A stretch of 64,000 bases of DNA from Paraburkholderia azotifigens. GTDB taxonomy: Bacteria > Pseudomonadota > Gammaproteobacteria > Burkholderiales > Burkholderiaceae. Each line of letters begins with the position of its first letter. Within the stretch, counting starts at the first letter, position 1. Below, in pieces: positions 34,270-43,551 of this stretch. Below the pieces are notes generated by a model. The model was not told where the DNA came from. It searched no databases and saw only the letters and a list, made by a program, of their open reading frames with translations. The stretch spans positions 2,914,001-2,978,000 of the forward strand of contig NZ_VOQS01000003.1 in NCBI RefSeq assembly GCF_007995085.1, read 5' to 3'. The position numbers and the translations under genes were made by a program.

Positions 34270-35775
34270 TCAGGCTGCCGCTGCCGGCAGTTCCGCGACG
34301 AGACGAATCGACGCGGTCAGTTCTTCCATCTGGAAATGCGGCTTCAGGAAACAGGTCGCGCGGTATGCGCCGGGCTTGCCGGGCACTTCCGTGACGTCCA
34401 CGCGCCCTTCGCCGAGCGGGAAACGCGCCTTCTGTGCGTGCGACGCCGACGGATTGATCAGCACGTAGTCAGCGATCCAGTTGTTCAGATACGCCTCGAT
34501 ATCGCTGCGCGACTGGAAGCTGCCGACCTTGTCGCGCATGATCACTTTCATGTAGTGAGCGAAGCGCGATGCAGCGAGCACGTACGGCAGACGCGCCGAC
34601 AGTTGCGCGTTCGCGTTGGCGGCGTCCTTGTTGTACACCTTCGGGCGGTTGGTCGTCTGGCCGCCGAAGAAGGTCGCGTAGTTCGAGCCCTTCGAATTCA
34701 CCAGTGCGATGAAGCCGAGGTCGTTCAGTTCTTTCTCGCGGCGATCAGTGATCGTCACTTCCGTCGGGCACTTGAGGACGATGTCGCCTTCGCCCGTCTT
34801 GTACGTGTGTGCGACCATGTTCTCGACCTTGCCGCCGCCTTCCACGCCACGAATTGCCGTCGACCAGCTGTACTTCGCAAACGCATCGGTGATGCGCAGG
34901 CCGAGCTGGTAGGCCGAATTCGCCCACAGGTACTTGCTGTGATCGGTGCCGTCGACATCTTCTTCGAAGTTGAAGTTTTCGACGGGCTTCGTCTTCGCGC
35001 CATACGGCAGACGTGCAGCATACGAAGGCAGCACCAGCGACACGTAACGCGAATCTTCCGAATCGCGGAAGCTGCGCCATGCGGCGAGTTCGGCGCTCTC
35101 GAAGGTCTTCGACAGATCGCGCGTGACGCCAAGATCCGTAAATGATTTCAGATCGAACAGGCTCGGCGATGCGGACGCGATAAACGGCGCATGCGCCGCG
35201 GCGGCCACCTTCGAAATGCGCTCGAGCAGCGCGATGTCCTGCGGATGACGGCCAAACGAGTAATCGCCGATCAGCAGCGAATATGGCGCACCACCGAACG
35301 TGCCGTATTCCTCTTCGTAGATCTTCTTGAAGAGCGTGCTCATGTCGTGGTCGACAGCCGTTTCCAGGTCTTTGAGCAGCTCCTTCTTGGTCACGTTCAG
35401 CAGGCGCAGCTTCAACTGCGGTCCCGTTTCCGTGCCGTAGACCATGTCGTGCAGGCCCGTCCACGACGCCTCGAGCTCCTGGAACGCTTCTTCGTGCATG
35501 ATCGCGTTGAGCTGGTCCGACAGCAGCCTGTCGATTTCAGCGACGCGTTCGTTGATCATCGCGACGACGCTCTTGTCCGGGCTCGTGCGCATGCCTTCGT
35601 CGAGAATCTGCGAAGCGAGCTGGCCGATCAGCTTTTTGGCGTAGCTGCTTTGCGACGGCTCGACAGCCATGTTGCCTTCATGAACGATGCGCTCGAGCAG
35701 GCTCAGTTCCGCGCCCGCGGCGTCGAGCGTCTGTGTTTCGCGCGCGGCCGCACTGGCCGCAGTGTTGCTTGCCAT
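34270..35775 (-). CDS. tssC: T6SS large sheath protein TssC (VipB)
   Basis: A 501-residue sheath subunit that pairs with TssB to form the contractile sheath. Diagnostic stretches include L-E-A-S-W-T-G-L-H, the Y-G-T-F-G-G-A-P-Y-S-L-L-I-G-D-Y motif, and F-A-H-Y-M-K-V-I-M-R-D-K near the C-terminus. The start at 35775 follows an AAGGTGA site; an upstream ATG three codons earlier is possible. It lies 66 bases after tssB. Confidence 0.96.
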   Translation of the reverse strand: MASNTAASAAARETQTLDAAGAELSLLERIVHEGNMAVEPSQSSYAKKLIGQLASQILDEGMRTSPDKSVVAMINERVAEIDRLLSDQLNAIMHEEAFQELEASWTGLHDMVYGTETGPQLKLRLLNVTKKELLKDLETAVDHDMSTLFKKIYEEEYGTFGGAPYSLLIGDYSFGRHPQDIALLERISKVAAAAHAPFIASASPSLFDLKSFTDLGVTRDLSKTFESAELAAWRSFRDSEDSRYVSLVLPSYAARLPYGAKTKPVENFNFEEDVDGTDHSKYLWANSAYQLGLRITDAFAKYSWSTAIRGVEGGGKVENMVAHTYKTGEGDIVLKCPTEVTITDRREKELNDLGFIALVNSKGSNYATFFGGQTTNRPKVYNKDAANANAQLSARLPYVLAASRFAHYMKVIMRDKVGSFQSRSDIEAYLNNWIADYVLINPSASHAQKARFPLGEGRVDVTEVPGKPGAYRATCFLKPHFQMEELTASIRLVAELPAAAA

Positions 35776-35841
35776 CTGAATCACCTTTGAAAGTTCGTTG
35801 CGCCCACAAGGAAGGGCAAATCAGGCTTCTGTCCGCTGCCT

Positions 35842-36423
35842 TCAGGCCGCAGGCGTGTCCTCGGCGGGAGCGGCCGGCTCGGCCGCTGCCTCGGCCGCCG
35901 CGGGTGCTGCCGAAGCAGCTGCGGGAGCGTCGCTGGCATGCGCCTGACTTTGAACTTTCTTCAGTTCCTCACTGTTCTGCACAATGCGCTCGAGCATCGA
36001 ATCGAGTTCGTCGTTGCCGTCGAGCTTGGCGAGCAGATCTCGAAGTTGTTGGCGCGCTTCAAGCAGCCTGGCCAGACGCGGCACCTGCTTGACGATGCTT
36101 TCCGGATGAAAGTCTTCGAACTTCTCGAACTTCAGTTCGACCTTGATGTTGCCCTCGCCTTTAAGCGTGTCGGCAACCGAGAGATCGAGACGCGGAGCAA
36201 TCTTGCCCATGATCTCGTCGAAATTGTCGCGGTCGATTTCGACCAGTCGACGCTCCTTGAGCTTGGGCAGGGGCGTTTCGGGCTGACCCGACAGATCGGC
36301 AAGCAAACCGACCACCAGCGGAAGCTCACGCTTCTCGACTGCGTCGCCGACTTCTACGTCATAGGTAATCTGGACGCGCGGCGGACGATTGCGTCCTACC
36401 CATTTCTGCAAACTGTTCGACAT
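35842..36423 (-). CDS. tssB: T6SS small sheath protein TssB (VipA)
   Basis: A 193-residue sheath subunit starting M-S-N-S-L-Q-K-W-V-G-R-N-R-P-P-R-V with Y-D-V-E and V-G-D-A near residue 30. The C-terminal part of about 30 residues is an Ala/Pro/Glu-rich tail (A-A-A-S-A-A-P-A-A-A-E) beyond the usual TssB end. GGAGAGG precedes the start at 36423. It is the first gene of the whole T6SS operon, so the main promoter should lie to its right. Confidence 0.95.
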   Translation of the reverse strand: MSNSLQKWVGRNRPPRVQITYDVEVGDAVEKRELPLVVGLLADLSGQPETPLPKLKERRLVEIDRDNFDEIMGKIAPRLDLSVADTLKGEGNIKVELKFEKFEDFHPESIVKQVPRLARLLEARQQLRDLLAKLDGNDELDSMLERIVQNSEELKKVQSQAHASDAPAAASAAPAAAEAAAEPAAPAEDTPAA

Positions 36424-36463
36424 GAACCTCTCCGGAAAAGCACGAGTGTGTTTAAGAAACAAC

Positions 36464-36486
36464 TCGCTCGCATAGCCCGCGAGCGA
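36464..36486 (-). promoter_or_regulatory. Stem-loop in the leader of tssB
   Basis: An eight-base stem (CGCTCGC plus one flanking pair) with a seven-base loop lies 41 bases upstream of the tssB start codon. It would form in the leader RNA of the T6SS operon and could regulate translation or mRNA life. Confidence 0.45.
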
Positions 36487-37428
36487 TGGGCACCTTGCAA
36501 ATTTTGTTTCGAAGAGCGCGGAAACGCATTCGCAGCGTACGTGCGTGCAGACTCCGCTAACTGGATGTCGTCAAGCTGAGCGCCCTTCTTTAATATTCTT
36601 TGAATCAGGCTACCCACTACGACGGGCCGGGCGCGCCTTTCTCGGGTGGAAGGCTGCCGTATCGAGCGCCGGTAGCAGTGTTAATGGCGCTCGCCCCCGC
36701 GATTTCTTCCGGGCCAGAAGCACTACCTTGGTCAGGAGTAGTTGGCCACGCTGAAAGAAACCGGTACTTCTTCTTAAGGCGGCATTGAATTGAGTACGAT
36801 CGGTACTCGTTCATCTGCCTTTTAGTGAGGCAGGATTAGACCACAGCTTTTTTTCAGCTACAAGACGAGTTTTCGAGCGCGTGCGAGAGATTTTTCGCAC
36901 CGTAATAAACGACAGGCGCAACGAGTTCCAAGGCCATATTCTGTTTCAATCGTGACCGACATAAAAGGACGAACGTACGCTGAATGGTTAGCATCCGCTA
37001 ACCGGTTTCGAGCCACGTATCGCGGTAAGCACGCGAAAGGCGAGGCGAACGGGAAGGGGCTGCTTCGTCGGCTAAAACAGGCATGGCGCGTGCTTTTTAT
37101 AGTCAGTTAATCGAAACCACTCCGTTGTGCGTGTTCCTCAATAAAACGATGGCGATCTTTTTTCAATACAAAATAAGATTAATCGATTGAATTTGAACAG
37201 GATTTTTATATTCCCGTCCGATAAGACAGGCGATTTTTCCACGCTCGAAATCGTTTGATTTATTGCTGACCGTATTCGCTCCGGGCCTGCCGCCCCATGT
37301 TCGTGATACACGCCTGCTTGCGCTTCGACAGCCGCCCGCTCTCTACTCCAGGGAAAACGACAATCTGCAACTGATTGCTGCCGCACTTTCGTCCGTGTAT
37401 CGTTCCCGGCGCCAACTTTTTACACAAC
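36487..37428. promoter_or_regulatory. Upstream region of the T6SS operon with two inverted repeats
   Basis: About 940 bases with lower GC than its surroundings and no convincing gene. It contains GAGTAC-N5-GTACTC (36792-36808), a possible regulator site, and CTGCCT-N7-AGGCAG (36815-36833). An A/T-rich part lies near 37140-37260. I could not fix a sigma70 or sigma54 promoter: no clear TGGCAC-N5-TTGC was found on the leftward strand. Confidence 0.45.
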
Positions 37429-37656
37429 ATGCATCGCTGTGGGGACGCTCTAGAGGTGCAGCCGAACATACTCGTTGAACAGGAGATCGCGCACCTCAGC
37501 CGAACCATGAGGGCGTTTGTTTTTGGCCGCATTCCCGCTACGACAGCCTACTGGCAAAACCGGCTCGACGCCCTTTGGGAATTGCGTCATCTCACCGACT
37601 ATCAGCGCTGCTGGGTGCAAGAGCTGATGCGCGAACTTCTTGAACTTGAGCGATGA
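37429..37656 (+). CDS. Small helical protein of unknown function
   Basis: A 75-codon frame divergent from the T6SS operon. The product ends in a strongly helical, charged stretch (Y-W-Q-N-R-L-D-A-L-W-E-L-R, then W-V-Q-E-L-M-R-E-L-L-E-L). Codon use is that of the neighbouring real genes, which supports coding. The ribosome site is weak and the start could be further upstream (37375) or at the internal ATG of M-R-A-F-V-F-G. No family recognised. Confidence 0.45.
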   Translation: MHRCGDALEVQPNILVEQEIAHLSRTMRAFVFGRIPATTAYWQNRLDALWELRHLTDYQRCWVQELMRELLELER

Positions 37657-37873
37657 ACCCGCTCTCAGGCTCATTGCGCGCACTTGCGCATCCTTTCTCT
37701 CGTTCGGATCATTGCTCTGCAATACCAGGAAAAATGTCCGATAGGCTGGTAAAGAAAAGTACGCCACCCGCCGGACAAGATCGAACATCAAATGGTCATC
37801 CAGAATGAATACGTCGCGGCTATACTGCTGCCGGCGAGTCGGATAGATCAACAGACGCGATACGGGGAAACAA

Positions 37874-39661
37874 ATGGGCGCAAAAGGGCCGCTGGAAGTC
37901 GTCACTGCGAGCGAATGGATCCGGCGCACGGCGCTGACCTTTAGTTCGCGTAGCGCAAGCACGAGTCGCGTCGATGCCGCGTATGCCGCATGGTGCACGG
38001 CGCGCTTTGATACGCTGAAGGCCGCTACGCTGCGCGATGCGCTCGACGACTATCTGGCAGCGAAAGGCGGCAACTGGTCCAAGGTTTCGCGCAACGCGGA
38101 AAGTGGCGGGCTGATGGAGTACATCTACGGGCAGGCGAAGGCCGTTGCACCCGCTCGCCCGTCCGCCGCCGCTGCACGCCAAAGAATCCGGTCGTTCGAT
38201 ATCCCCCACTCTCGCTACGGCGTGCTTTACCTGTTGGGCAATATCGACATCGACATGAACTGCTTCAATATCGCCATGGAAGGCGTCGCTGCAGTCGGCG
38301 GCGCAATAGGATCCGGCTTCGCTGCAAACATGGGCCATCTTGACAGCGTCAGTCAGGCGAGCCGGCATGTCGATATCGCAGGACATCAGGTCTCCGCGCA
38401 GGCAATCGTCAGTGCTTCCTCGACGGCCGTCAAGACGCTGCCCAAAGCAGGCAAGACAATCGATGAAACGTTCGGCATCAGCCAGCCTTTGGGCAGAGAA
38501 CGGCGATGGTCGCCGACAGGCACCGTCAGACCCGTCATGGATAACGCCAGCAGCGGGCCGATCAAGTCCAAGGTTACCTGGACTTACCCGGTGACCAAAG
38601 CCGGATTCGAAATGGTCAAGGACGATCCAGCCCTGTTCCTCAATCCCTGGATGCTGCCCACCACCGTGGCGGGCGCGGCAATCGTCACGATAACGGAGAC
38701 GCTCAATAATCTGCGCCGCGAGATAGAGAGCGCCGTCACGTGGGCGTTCGAGAAAATCAAAAACGCTTTGCTCGGCACGTCGGCCTCGACGTTCACGTTG
38801 TCCGGTGGCATCGTCCGTTCGCTGATCAAGATCGTCGTGACGCAATGCCTGGCCAGCGCGGCGCCGTTTGTCGGGGCCGCGATGGATCTAGGCGCGGGGA
38901 TCGTCAAGACCTTGCGGGCTGCAGCGGAAAAAGTGGGAGCCTGGCTTGAGCGGCGACGCATCCAGCTGAATGCAGGGCACCCGGACCTGATCGCGGCATC
39001 GCTCGAAGGAGAGATGCAGAAGGGAATGTTCCAGGGCCTGTGGACTACGCTGAAGGGTGCGGTATCGATGGCGCTTAGTTCTTTCTTGCCCGGCGCAGGC
39101 AGCCTCGTTTCGGCCATCGTCACGGGCGTCGAGTGGTTGGTGAAATTTGCGTTCCGGCTTTGGGAGCAAAGCAAGATCCACGCATTTCTCGTCAAGGCTC
39201 GTGAGTTTTATCTTCAGGAACGGGAACTGGCCACGCGAGATCCCGGCCCACGCGGCCTGGAATTTCAACCGAACATGGACCCGCAAAAAGGCGGCATCAT
39301 CCACGACGTCGAAAGATTCACAGCCTTCTTCCAGGAGGGCTGCGACGCCAGTCCGATGATCCCCATGCTGACGCTCAACACAGGCATCTGTGGCAGTCTC
39401 ATGACACTGGTCAACCTGTTTAGAGACGAAAACCACGATGGCAGGGAGGTGGTTGATCGCGCAACGTATAACAGCGGCGTGGCCTACTTCACCAGGCTCA
39501 AGGCTTACGGCGCGCAGTATCTGCAAAGCTCCGGTTTCAGGTTCCGCGCGAGTCCAACCGAAACACGCGGTAGCATACAGGGGCTGCTCGATCACGCTGT
39601 GCATCATCATGGACAGGATACGATGGCTGGCAAAGCAGTCGCCTTTCTCGCGGCGACCTAG
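37874..39661 (+). CDS. 595-aa protein with hydrophobic stretches, candidate T6SS effector
   Basis: GGGGAAA precedes the ATG at 37874. The protein has no signal peptide. Hydrophobic, glycine/alanine-rich stretches lie at about residues 134-155, 258-275, 312-346 and 396-428, separated by basic and amphipathic parts; the last two could form helical hairpins. The C-terminal third is soluble. This layout is compatible with a membrane-active protein delivered by T6SS, but no catalytic motif or known toxin family is recognised. It is divergent from the T6SS operon and tail-to-tail with a toxin-domain gene. It may instead be an immunity or adaptor protein. Confidence 0.7.
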   Translation: MGAKGPLEVVTASEWIRRTALTFSSRSASTSRVDAAYAAWCTARFDTLKAATLRDALDDYLAAKGGNWSKVSRNAESGGLMEYIYGQAKAVAPARPSAAAARQRIRSFDIPHSRYGVLYLLGNIDIDMNCFNIAMEGVAAVGGAIGSGFAANMGHLDSVSQASRHVDIAGHQVSAQAIVSASSTAVKTLPKAGKTIDETFGISQPLGRERRWSPTGTVRPVMDNASSGPIKSKVTWTYPVTKAGFEMVKDDPALFLNPWMLPTTVAGAAIVTITETLNNLRREIESAVTWAFEKIKNALLGTSASTFTLSGGIVRSLIKIVVTQCLASAAPFVGAAMDLGAGIVKTLRAAAEKVGAWLERRRIQLNAGHPDLIAASLEGEMQKGMFQGLWTTLKGAVSMALSSFLPGAGSLVSAIVTGVEWLVKFAFRLWEQSKIHAFLVKAREFYLQERELATRDPGPRGLEFQPNMDPQKGGIIHDVERFTAFFQEGCDASPMIPMLTLNTGICGSLMTLVNLFRDENHDGREVVDRATYNSGVAYFTRLKAYGAQYLQSSGFRFRASPTETRGSIQGLLDHAVHHHGQDTMAGKAVAFLAAT

Positions 39662-39906
39662 AACCAGATGTTCTGCCCGCTCCCCGGTTTTCGCCGGTAG
39701 ATCGGTGCCGACCACAGCTCCACGCGATAACTACGAACACCACGTTCCGACGCAACCGGGCCGCCCGTGCTTCCGTTTGTGCCCGGCGTCGCCTATCGGA
39801 TGGCGGTGACTCGATAGTTGATGTAGCCGTCCTTTGCGTGCAACATCCGGCGGCAGCAAATAGCCAGCGCCAGAAGATTCTCCACCGTCGCTGATATTTC
39901 GATACG

Positions 39907-40989
39907 TCAGTTGCTGCCAGTTATTTGCACATTGCTCTCCTCGTCATATTGCGGATAGTGGGTAATGAGTCCCCAACTCTCGATGTTATGCTTACGACCT
40001 AGAGCATTTAGTGGAGCGGCAGGTGTTGTGAACACAGTCAGGGAGTTCTCCGCAGGCCCATTAAAAGGCTGCGCGCGGGTATAGGTCGTCATGGCCGAGC
40101 CTAGAACTATTGTATTTGGCCTCGGACCCGTGCCATAAAATCCCGAGCCTAACTGTTTGCGCTGAAAAAGGTTCACCGCATACCTGGGATACAAGATCAC
40201 GCACCGTTGCATGTTGTCCCACTGCACGGGCAGGTGATCTGGCAGACTTGCCAATGCTTGTAACGCAGCCCGAAGATCGTTATAGGCTTCTGTTCTGCCC
40301 AATTGGGCTATGTTCTTGGCAGGACTTGGGGGCGTTGCGAGAAACACCGCCTCTGCGTGTGCGCAAGCCTGCAGATTCTCGTGCAAAAGTGCGCGCGTCT
40401 TGGCAAGTGCAGACGCCATCACAATGTGCACTGCTTTTAATGATTCGAAGAAGACGTCTTCTGACGCAAAGCGTGAACTCACGCCACTGGTCGGTGCCCG
40501 CTCACCCTCGGGATCAAGCCCGGTCAGCAATCGATCAATTAGCTGCTGATCAGTAAGAGCAGGATGATGTCGTGCAATCACGTGCCCTCTTTCCCCCTGC
40601 CGAGCGCGCACGTGTGCTTTGAGGCGCAATGCTCTCACTTCCGGACTACGGAGCTCATCCTGCAGACTCCGCACCGCAGCAACCGGATTCATGTTTATTG
40701 CATTGAGCCCATTCATGGGCGGCGGCGGTGGGAATGCCAGCCGGACTCGCTCCCTGATAGCCTGCGCGCGTGGGTCATTTGCGATCTGGTCGGAGAGGTT
40801 ACCGCCTTGTATGCCCACTGCATTTGGTTGAAGTTGAGGCGGCGGTGGCGGCGGAACGGGAGCAACAAGTGCAACGGCTGGTCCCGCAGCGTTCTGCTGT
40901 ACTCCGACGTTTTGCGGCTGGACGGCATTGTTACCTGTAGTGAGCCAGTTGAAAAACTGTTGAGCTAGCTCATAGACCGAAAACGACAT
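39907..40989 (-). CDS. Proline-rich protein with C-terminal RNase A-like (CdiA-CT type) toxin domain
   Basis: A 360-residue protein. Residues 1-100 hold a short head and a Pro-rich linker with two runs of five or six prolines. From residue 134 it reads G-H-V-I-A-R-H, then L-T-D-Q-Q-L-I-D-R-L and S-R-F-A-S; the end carries W-G-L-I-T-H-Y-P. The RNase A-like CdiA-CT family (known from Yersinia kristensenii) has the same order, with a catalytic His early and a T-x-Y near the end; here H136, T343 and Y345 fit. It would cleave RNA in target cells. No signal peptide is present, so T6SS delivery is the likely route. The start at 40989 is the second ATG. Confidence 0.65.
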   Translation of the reverse strand: MSFSVYELAQQFFNWLTTGNNAVQPQNVGVQQNAAGPAVALVAPVPPPPPPQLQPNAVGIQGGNLSDQIANDPRAQAIRERVRLAFPPPPPMNGLNAINMNPVAAVRSLQDELRSPEVRALRLKAHVRARQGERGHVIARHHPALTDQQLIDRLLTGLDPEGERAPTSGVSSRFASEDVFFESLKAVHIVMASALAKTRALLHENLQACAHAEAVFLATPPSPAKNIAQLGRTEAYNDLRAALQALASLPDHLPVQWDNMQRCVILYPRYAVNLFQRKQLGSGFYGTGPRPNTIVLGSAMTTYTRAQPFNGPAENSLTVFTTPAAPLNALGRKHNIESWGLITHYPQYDEESNVQITGSN

Positions 40990-41870
40990 GAGTTCTTCCC
41001 CGGATTTAAAAACCAAGCGTTTGTGTGCGAACTCAGGCGCAATGGCGCATCGTGCAGCCTAAGCTTCGCGAGAAACGTTGCATCGTTTTATGCTTTTTGC
41101 AGTTTTTATAAAGAAATTCGAAAGAAGCACGAAGGCATTCTATATCGTCCTCGCAGTTGACCGTCAAGACTGGCTTGACATGGGAAGTATGCAAGATAGC
41201 TTGGTCGGCTTCGGTTGATGTCCATCTGCAGGCTTACGACGTCACCCGCGTCAACCAGACGCGGCCACAAGCTCAGCTCACCACTGCCCCGTTTAATTGA
41301 AGCCGACTGAGGCGATCCGTTTGATAGTTCAGACGCGGCTTGTGTTCGAAACGGATCGCCCGTATGCCATCAATAGCTCCAAAAACGCGAGCAGCGGGTC
41401 GCGCGCCGTTATCCTGTCCAAGCTGAGAACAATGAGTCCGCTTTACCGACATTCGCAGTTCGTCGGCGGCGCACGTCAGGGTTCACTCCAAGCGAATGCG
41501 TACTTGCGACTCCTAGGAGCCAATCGCCAACGCACTGTCAAGGTCTGCTTTGGAATCGACAGAAGTCATCGCGTGCGTCAAAGCTTGGTCGTAAGTACTC
41601 CGCGACGCCTAGGGATGGTATTCAGAACTCGTTTTGCAGCACTGAGCCATCAACATAGAGCCGATGCGGTGCAAGCGGTGCTGCACCTGGCCCGAATGCA
41701 GCGCGACGTTCGGCACAAAGAAGGCGTCGATTGCCTGCGCGCGCGGACGGCTTTTTGCGCTCACGCAGTGGCCTCGCGCGTCAGTCGTCCACGCATCATC
41801 CATAAGGTTGCTCGGGGCGAACATCGTATGCAGTTGCTGCGTGTTCTTCATTGGCTACGATAGAGCACCT
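40990..41870. other. Intergenic stretch without a convincing gene
   Basis: About 880 bases. Frames of 188 codons (rightward) and 80 codons (leftward) overlap here without ribosome sites or recognisable domains. No immunity-like gene for the adjacent toxin was found. The part near 41080-41150 is A/T-rich. Confidence 0.45.
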
Positions 41871-42503
41871 TCAGATGCCACCGTGCGCGGCGATGAACAT
41901 GGCGACGGCCGACCGGCAATAGGATTCGATTTCGTTGTCGTCCTTCGCTCTCGCCTCATCGAAGCGTGCGATAAGCAGGAGATCGGATCCTTTGAAAAGC
42001 GCGGCAAACAAGCGGGCGGACCGGAGAGCATCGGGTATGTTCAGAATCGCTTTCGCGTGCAACTGACGCAACACGGCCTCGATTTCGGCGATGACATGGG
42101 CGGGCCCGGCTTCGTAATGGAGCTTGCTTAACGACTTTTGATTCGTCTTGTCGGCCAAAACCATGGCTTCGACACTGCGAACGTCCGGGCTCAACAGCGT
42201 GCGAAGCAGCGATGATCCCACCGCCATGAGCTGATCCTCGGCCGAACCGTCGACGCCTTCAGAAAGGGCCTGCGGTGCAAATTGATCGCAGCGGGCCACC
42301 ATGGCCGCGCTGAACAGCGCCTCCTTGTTCTCGAAGTGCCGATAGATGCTGAGCTTGGATATCTTCGCGCGCCGGGCGACCTTGTCCATGGTCGTCGCTT
42401 GAAAACCCAATTCCACAAAGAGTTCGCAGGCAGCGTCGACGATCGTTTGGCGAAGCGCCTCGTTGGCGGGCCGGCCCCGCCGGACCTGGCTGTTTTCGGT
42501 CAC
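41871..42503 (-). CDS. TetR-family transcriptional regulator
   Basis: A 210-residue repressor-type protein. The helix-turn-helix lies at residues about 13-60 (I-V-D-A-A-C-E-L-F-V-E-L-G-F-Q-A-T-T-M, then I-S-K-L-S-I-Y-R-H-F-E-N-K-E-A-L-F). The C-terminal ligand domain is of the AcrR/TetR_C type. It faces the flavin oxidoreductase gene, with a promoter and inverted repeats in the 154-base gap, so it most likely represses that cluster and itself. The ligand is unknown. Confidence 0.9.
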   Translation of the reverse strand: MTENSQVRRGRPANEALRQTIVDAACELFVELGFQATTMDKVARRAKISKLSIYRHFENKEALFSAAMVARCDQFAPQALSEGVDGSAEDQLMAVGSSLLRTLLSPDVRSVEAMVLADKTNQKSLSKLHYEAGPAHVIAEIEAVLRQLHAKAILNIPDALRSARLFAALFKGSDLLLIARFDEARAKDDNEIESYCRSAVAMFIAAHGGI

Positions 42504-42517
42504 GACAATTCCAGTAC

Positions 42518-42560
42518 TTGACAGTATTCAAATTCTTGCAATACGATACCACACAGTATC
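42518..42560 (+). promoter_or_regulatory. Promoter and likely TetR operator for the oxidoreductase cluster
   Basis: A consensus -35 TTGACA (42518-42523), 18-base spacer and -10 TACGAT (42542-42547) point rightward. GATAC-N6-GTATC (42545-42560) overlaps the -10, as expected for a repressor site; GTATT...AATAC in the spacer may be a second one. Confidence 0.65.
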
Positions 42561-42657
42561 TTAAAAGTGCAAGCCAAGGGCAGGTTTCGACCGGTTGTCC
42601 GGATATTGCACACCACGCCCAGCCCACCCCTCCATCCACAACACGGAGCCCATCACC

Positions 42658-43551
42658 ATGGATGACGTCATCATCATCGGAGGCAGTTTTGCCGGCCTCG
42701 CCGCCGCCCTGCAGCTCGGCCGTGCCCGCCGCAAGGTCACCGTTCTCGATACCGGCCGGCCGCGCAACCGCTTTGCCGGCCACTCGCATGGCTTGCTCGG
42801 CCACGATCACAAGCCGCCGCTGGACATCCTGGCCGAGGCGCGGCAGCAGCTGGCGCGCTATCCCACGATCAGGCTGGTCGATACCCGGGCCGAGAGCGTG
42901 TCTGGCGCCATCGACGATTTCTGCGTCGTCACTGACGATCACGAAAGTCTAAGCGCGCGCCGCCTGATCCTGAGCTATGGCATCGCCGACCAGATGCCGG
43001 ATGTTCCGGGCTTTGCCGAAAGCTGGGGCACGTCCATCGTGCCCTGCCCCTATTGCGACGGCTTCGAAGTTGCCGGCCAGCATTGGGGCCTCGTTTGGTC
43101 CGGCCCGCAGTCGTACCAGTCTGCCAGGCTGTTCCGCGACTGGACTGACAAGTTGACTGTCTTCACCGATGGTCATGACATTGCGCCCGATATCCAGGCC
43201 GATCTGGCGCGCCGCAACATACCTCTCGTCGATGGCCGGATCGTCGAGATCGGCCACCAGAACGGCCATATCGCCACCGTCAATCTCGATACCCGCCGCA
43301 ACATCGCGGTCGACGTCCTGTTCGCCCATCCGCGCAATAAGCCGTCCGCAAGCCTGCACGAATCACTGGGCCTCGCCACGGTCGATACGCCCACCGGCAT
43401 CGTCCTCAACGTCGACGAGCGCCGCCAAACCAGCATGCCCGGCATCTACGCCGCCGGCGACCTCACCACGCCCTTCTTGCCCTCGGTCACCCAGGCATCA
43501 TCGCAGGGCGCGATGGCGGGCATCTTCGCCCAGCAGTCGATGGTGGTTTGA
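42658..43551 (+). CDS. NAD(P)/FAD-dependent oxidoreductase, thioredoxin-reductase-like
   Basis: A 297-residue flavoprotein: FAD-binding I-I-G-G-S-F-A-G-L-A-A-A near residue 6, the redox-type motif C-P-Y-C (130-133), and the second FAD motif G-I-Y-A-A-G-D-L near 263. The fold is that of thioredoxin reductase-like proteins. Residue 41 region G-H-S-H-G reads like the class often paired with TetR regulators. It could reduce a disulfide or a small molecule with NAD(P)H; the partner is not known. The start at 42658 is chosen because the flavin motif begins at once; GGAG lies about 11 bases before. Confidence 0.88.
   Translation: MDDVIIIGGSFAGLAAALQLGRARRKVTVLDTGRPRNRFAGHSHGLLGHDHKPPLDILAEARQQLARYPTIRLVDTRAESVSGAIDDFCVVTDDHESLSARRLILSYGIADQMPDVPGFAESWGTSIVPCPYCDGFEVAGQHWGLVWSGPQSYQSARLFRDWTDKLTVFTDGHDIAPDIQADLARRNIPLVDGRIVEIGHQNGHIATVNLDTRRNIAVDVLFAHPRNKPSASLHESLGLATVDTPTGIVLNVDERRQTSMPGIYAAGDLTTPFLPSVTQASSQGAMAGIFAQQSMVV

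Noticed and set aside
36424..36600. Sigma54 promoter for the T6SS operon
   Set aside because: GGCAC and TTGC occur close together near 36490, but the one-base spacing does not fit the -24/-12 rule.
36815..36860. Terminator from CTGCCT-N7-AGGCAG followed by a T-run
   Set aside because: The T-run begins about 14 bases after the stem, too far for a standard intrinsic terminator.
37820..38845. 341-codon leftward frame opposite the 595-aa gene
   Set aside because: The rightward gene has a ribosome site and normal composition; the leftward product looks like a shadow.
41297..41863. 188-codon rightward frame between the toxin gene and the TetR gene
   Set aside because: No ribosome site, no domain, and Arg/His-rich composition; considered as an immunity gene and not supported.
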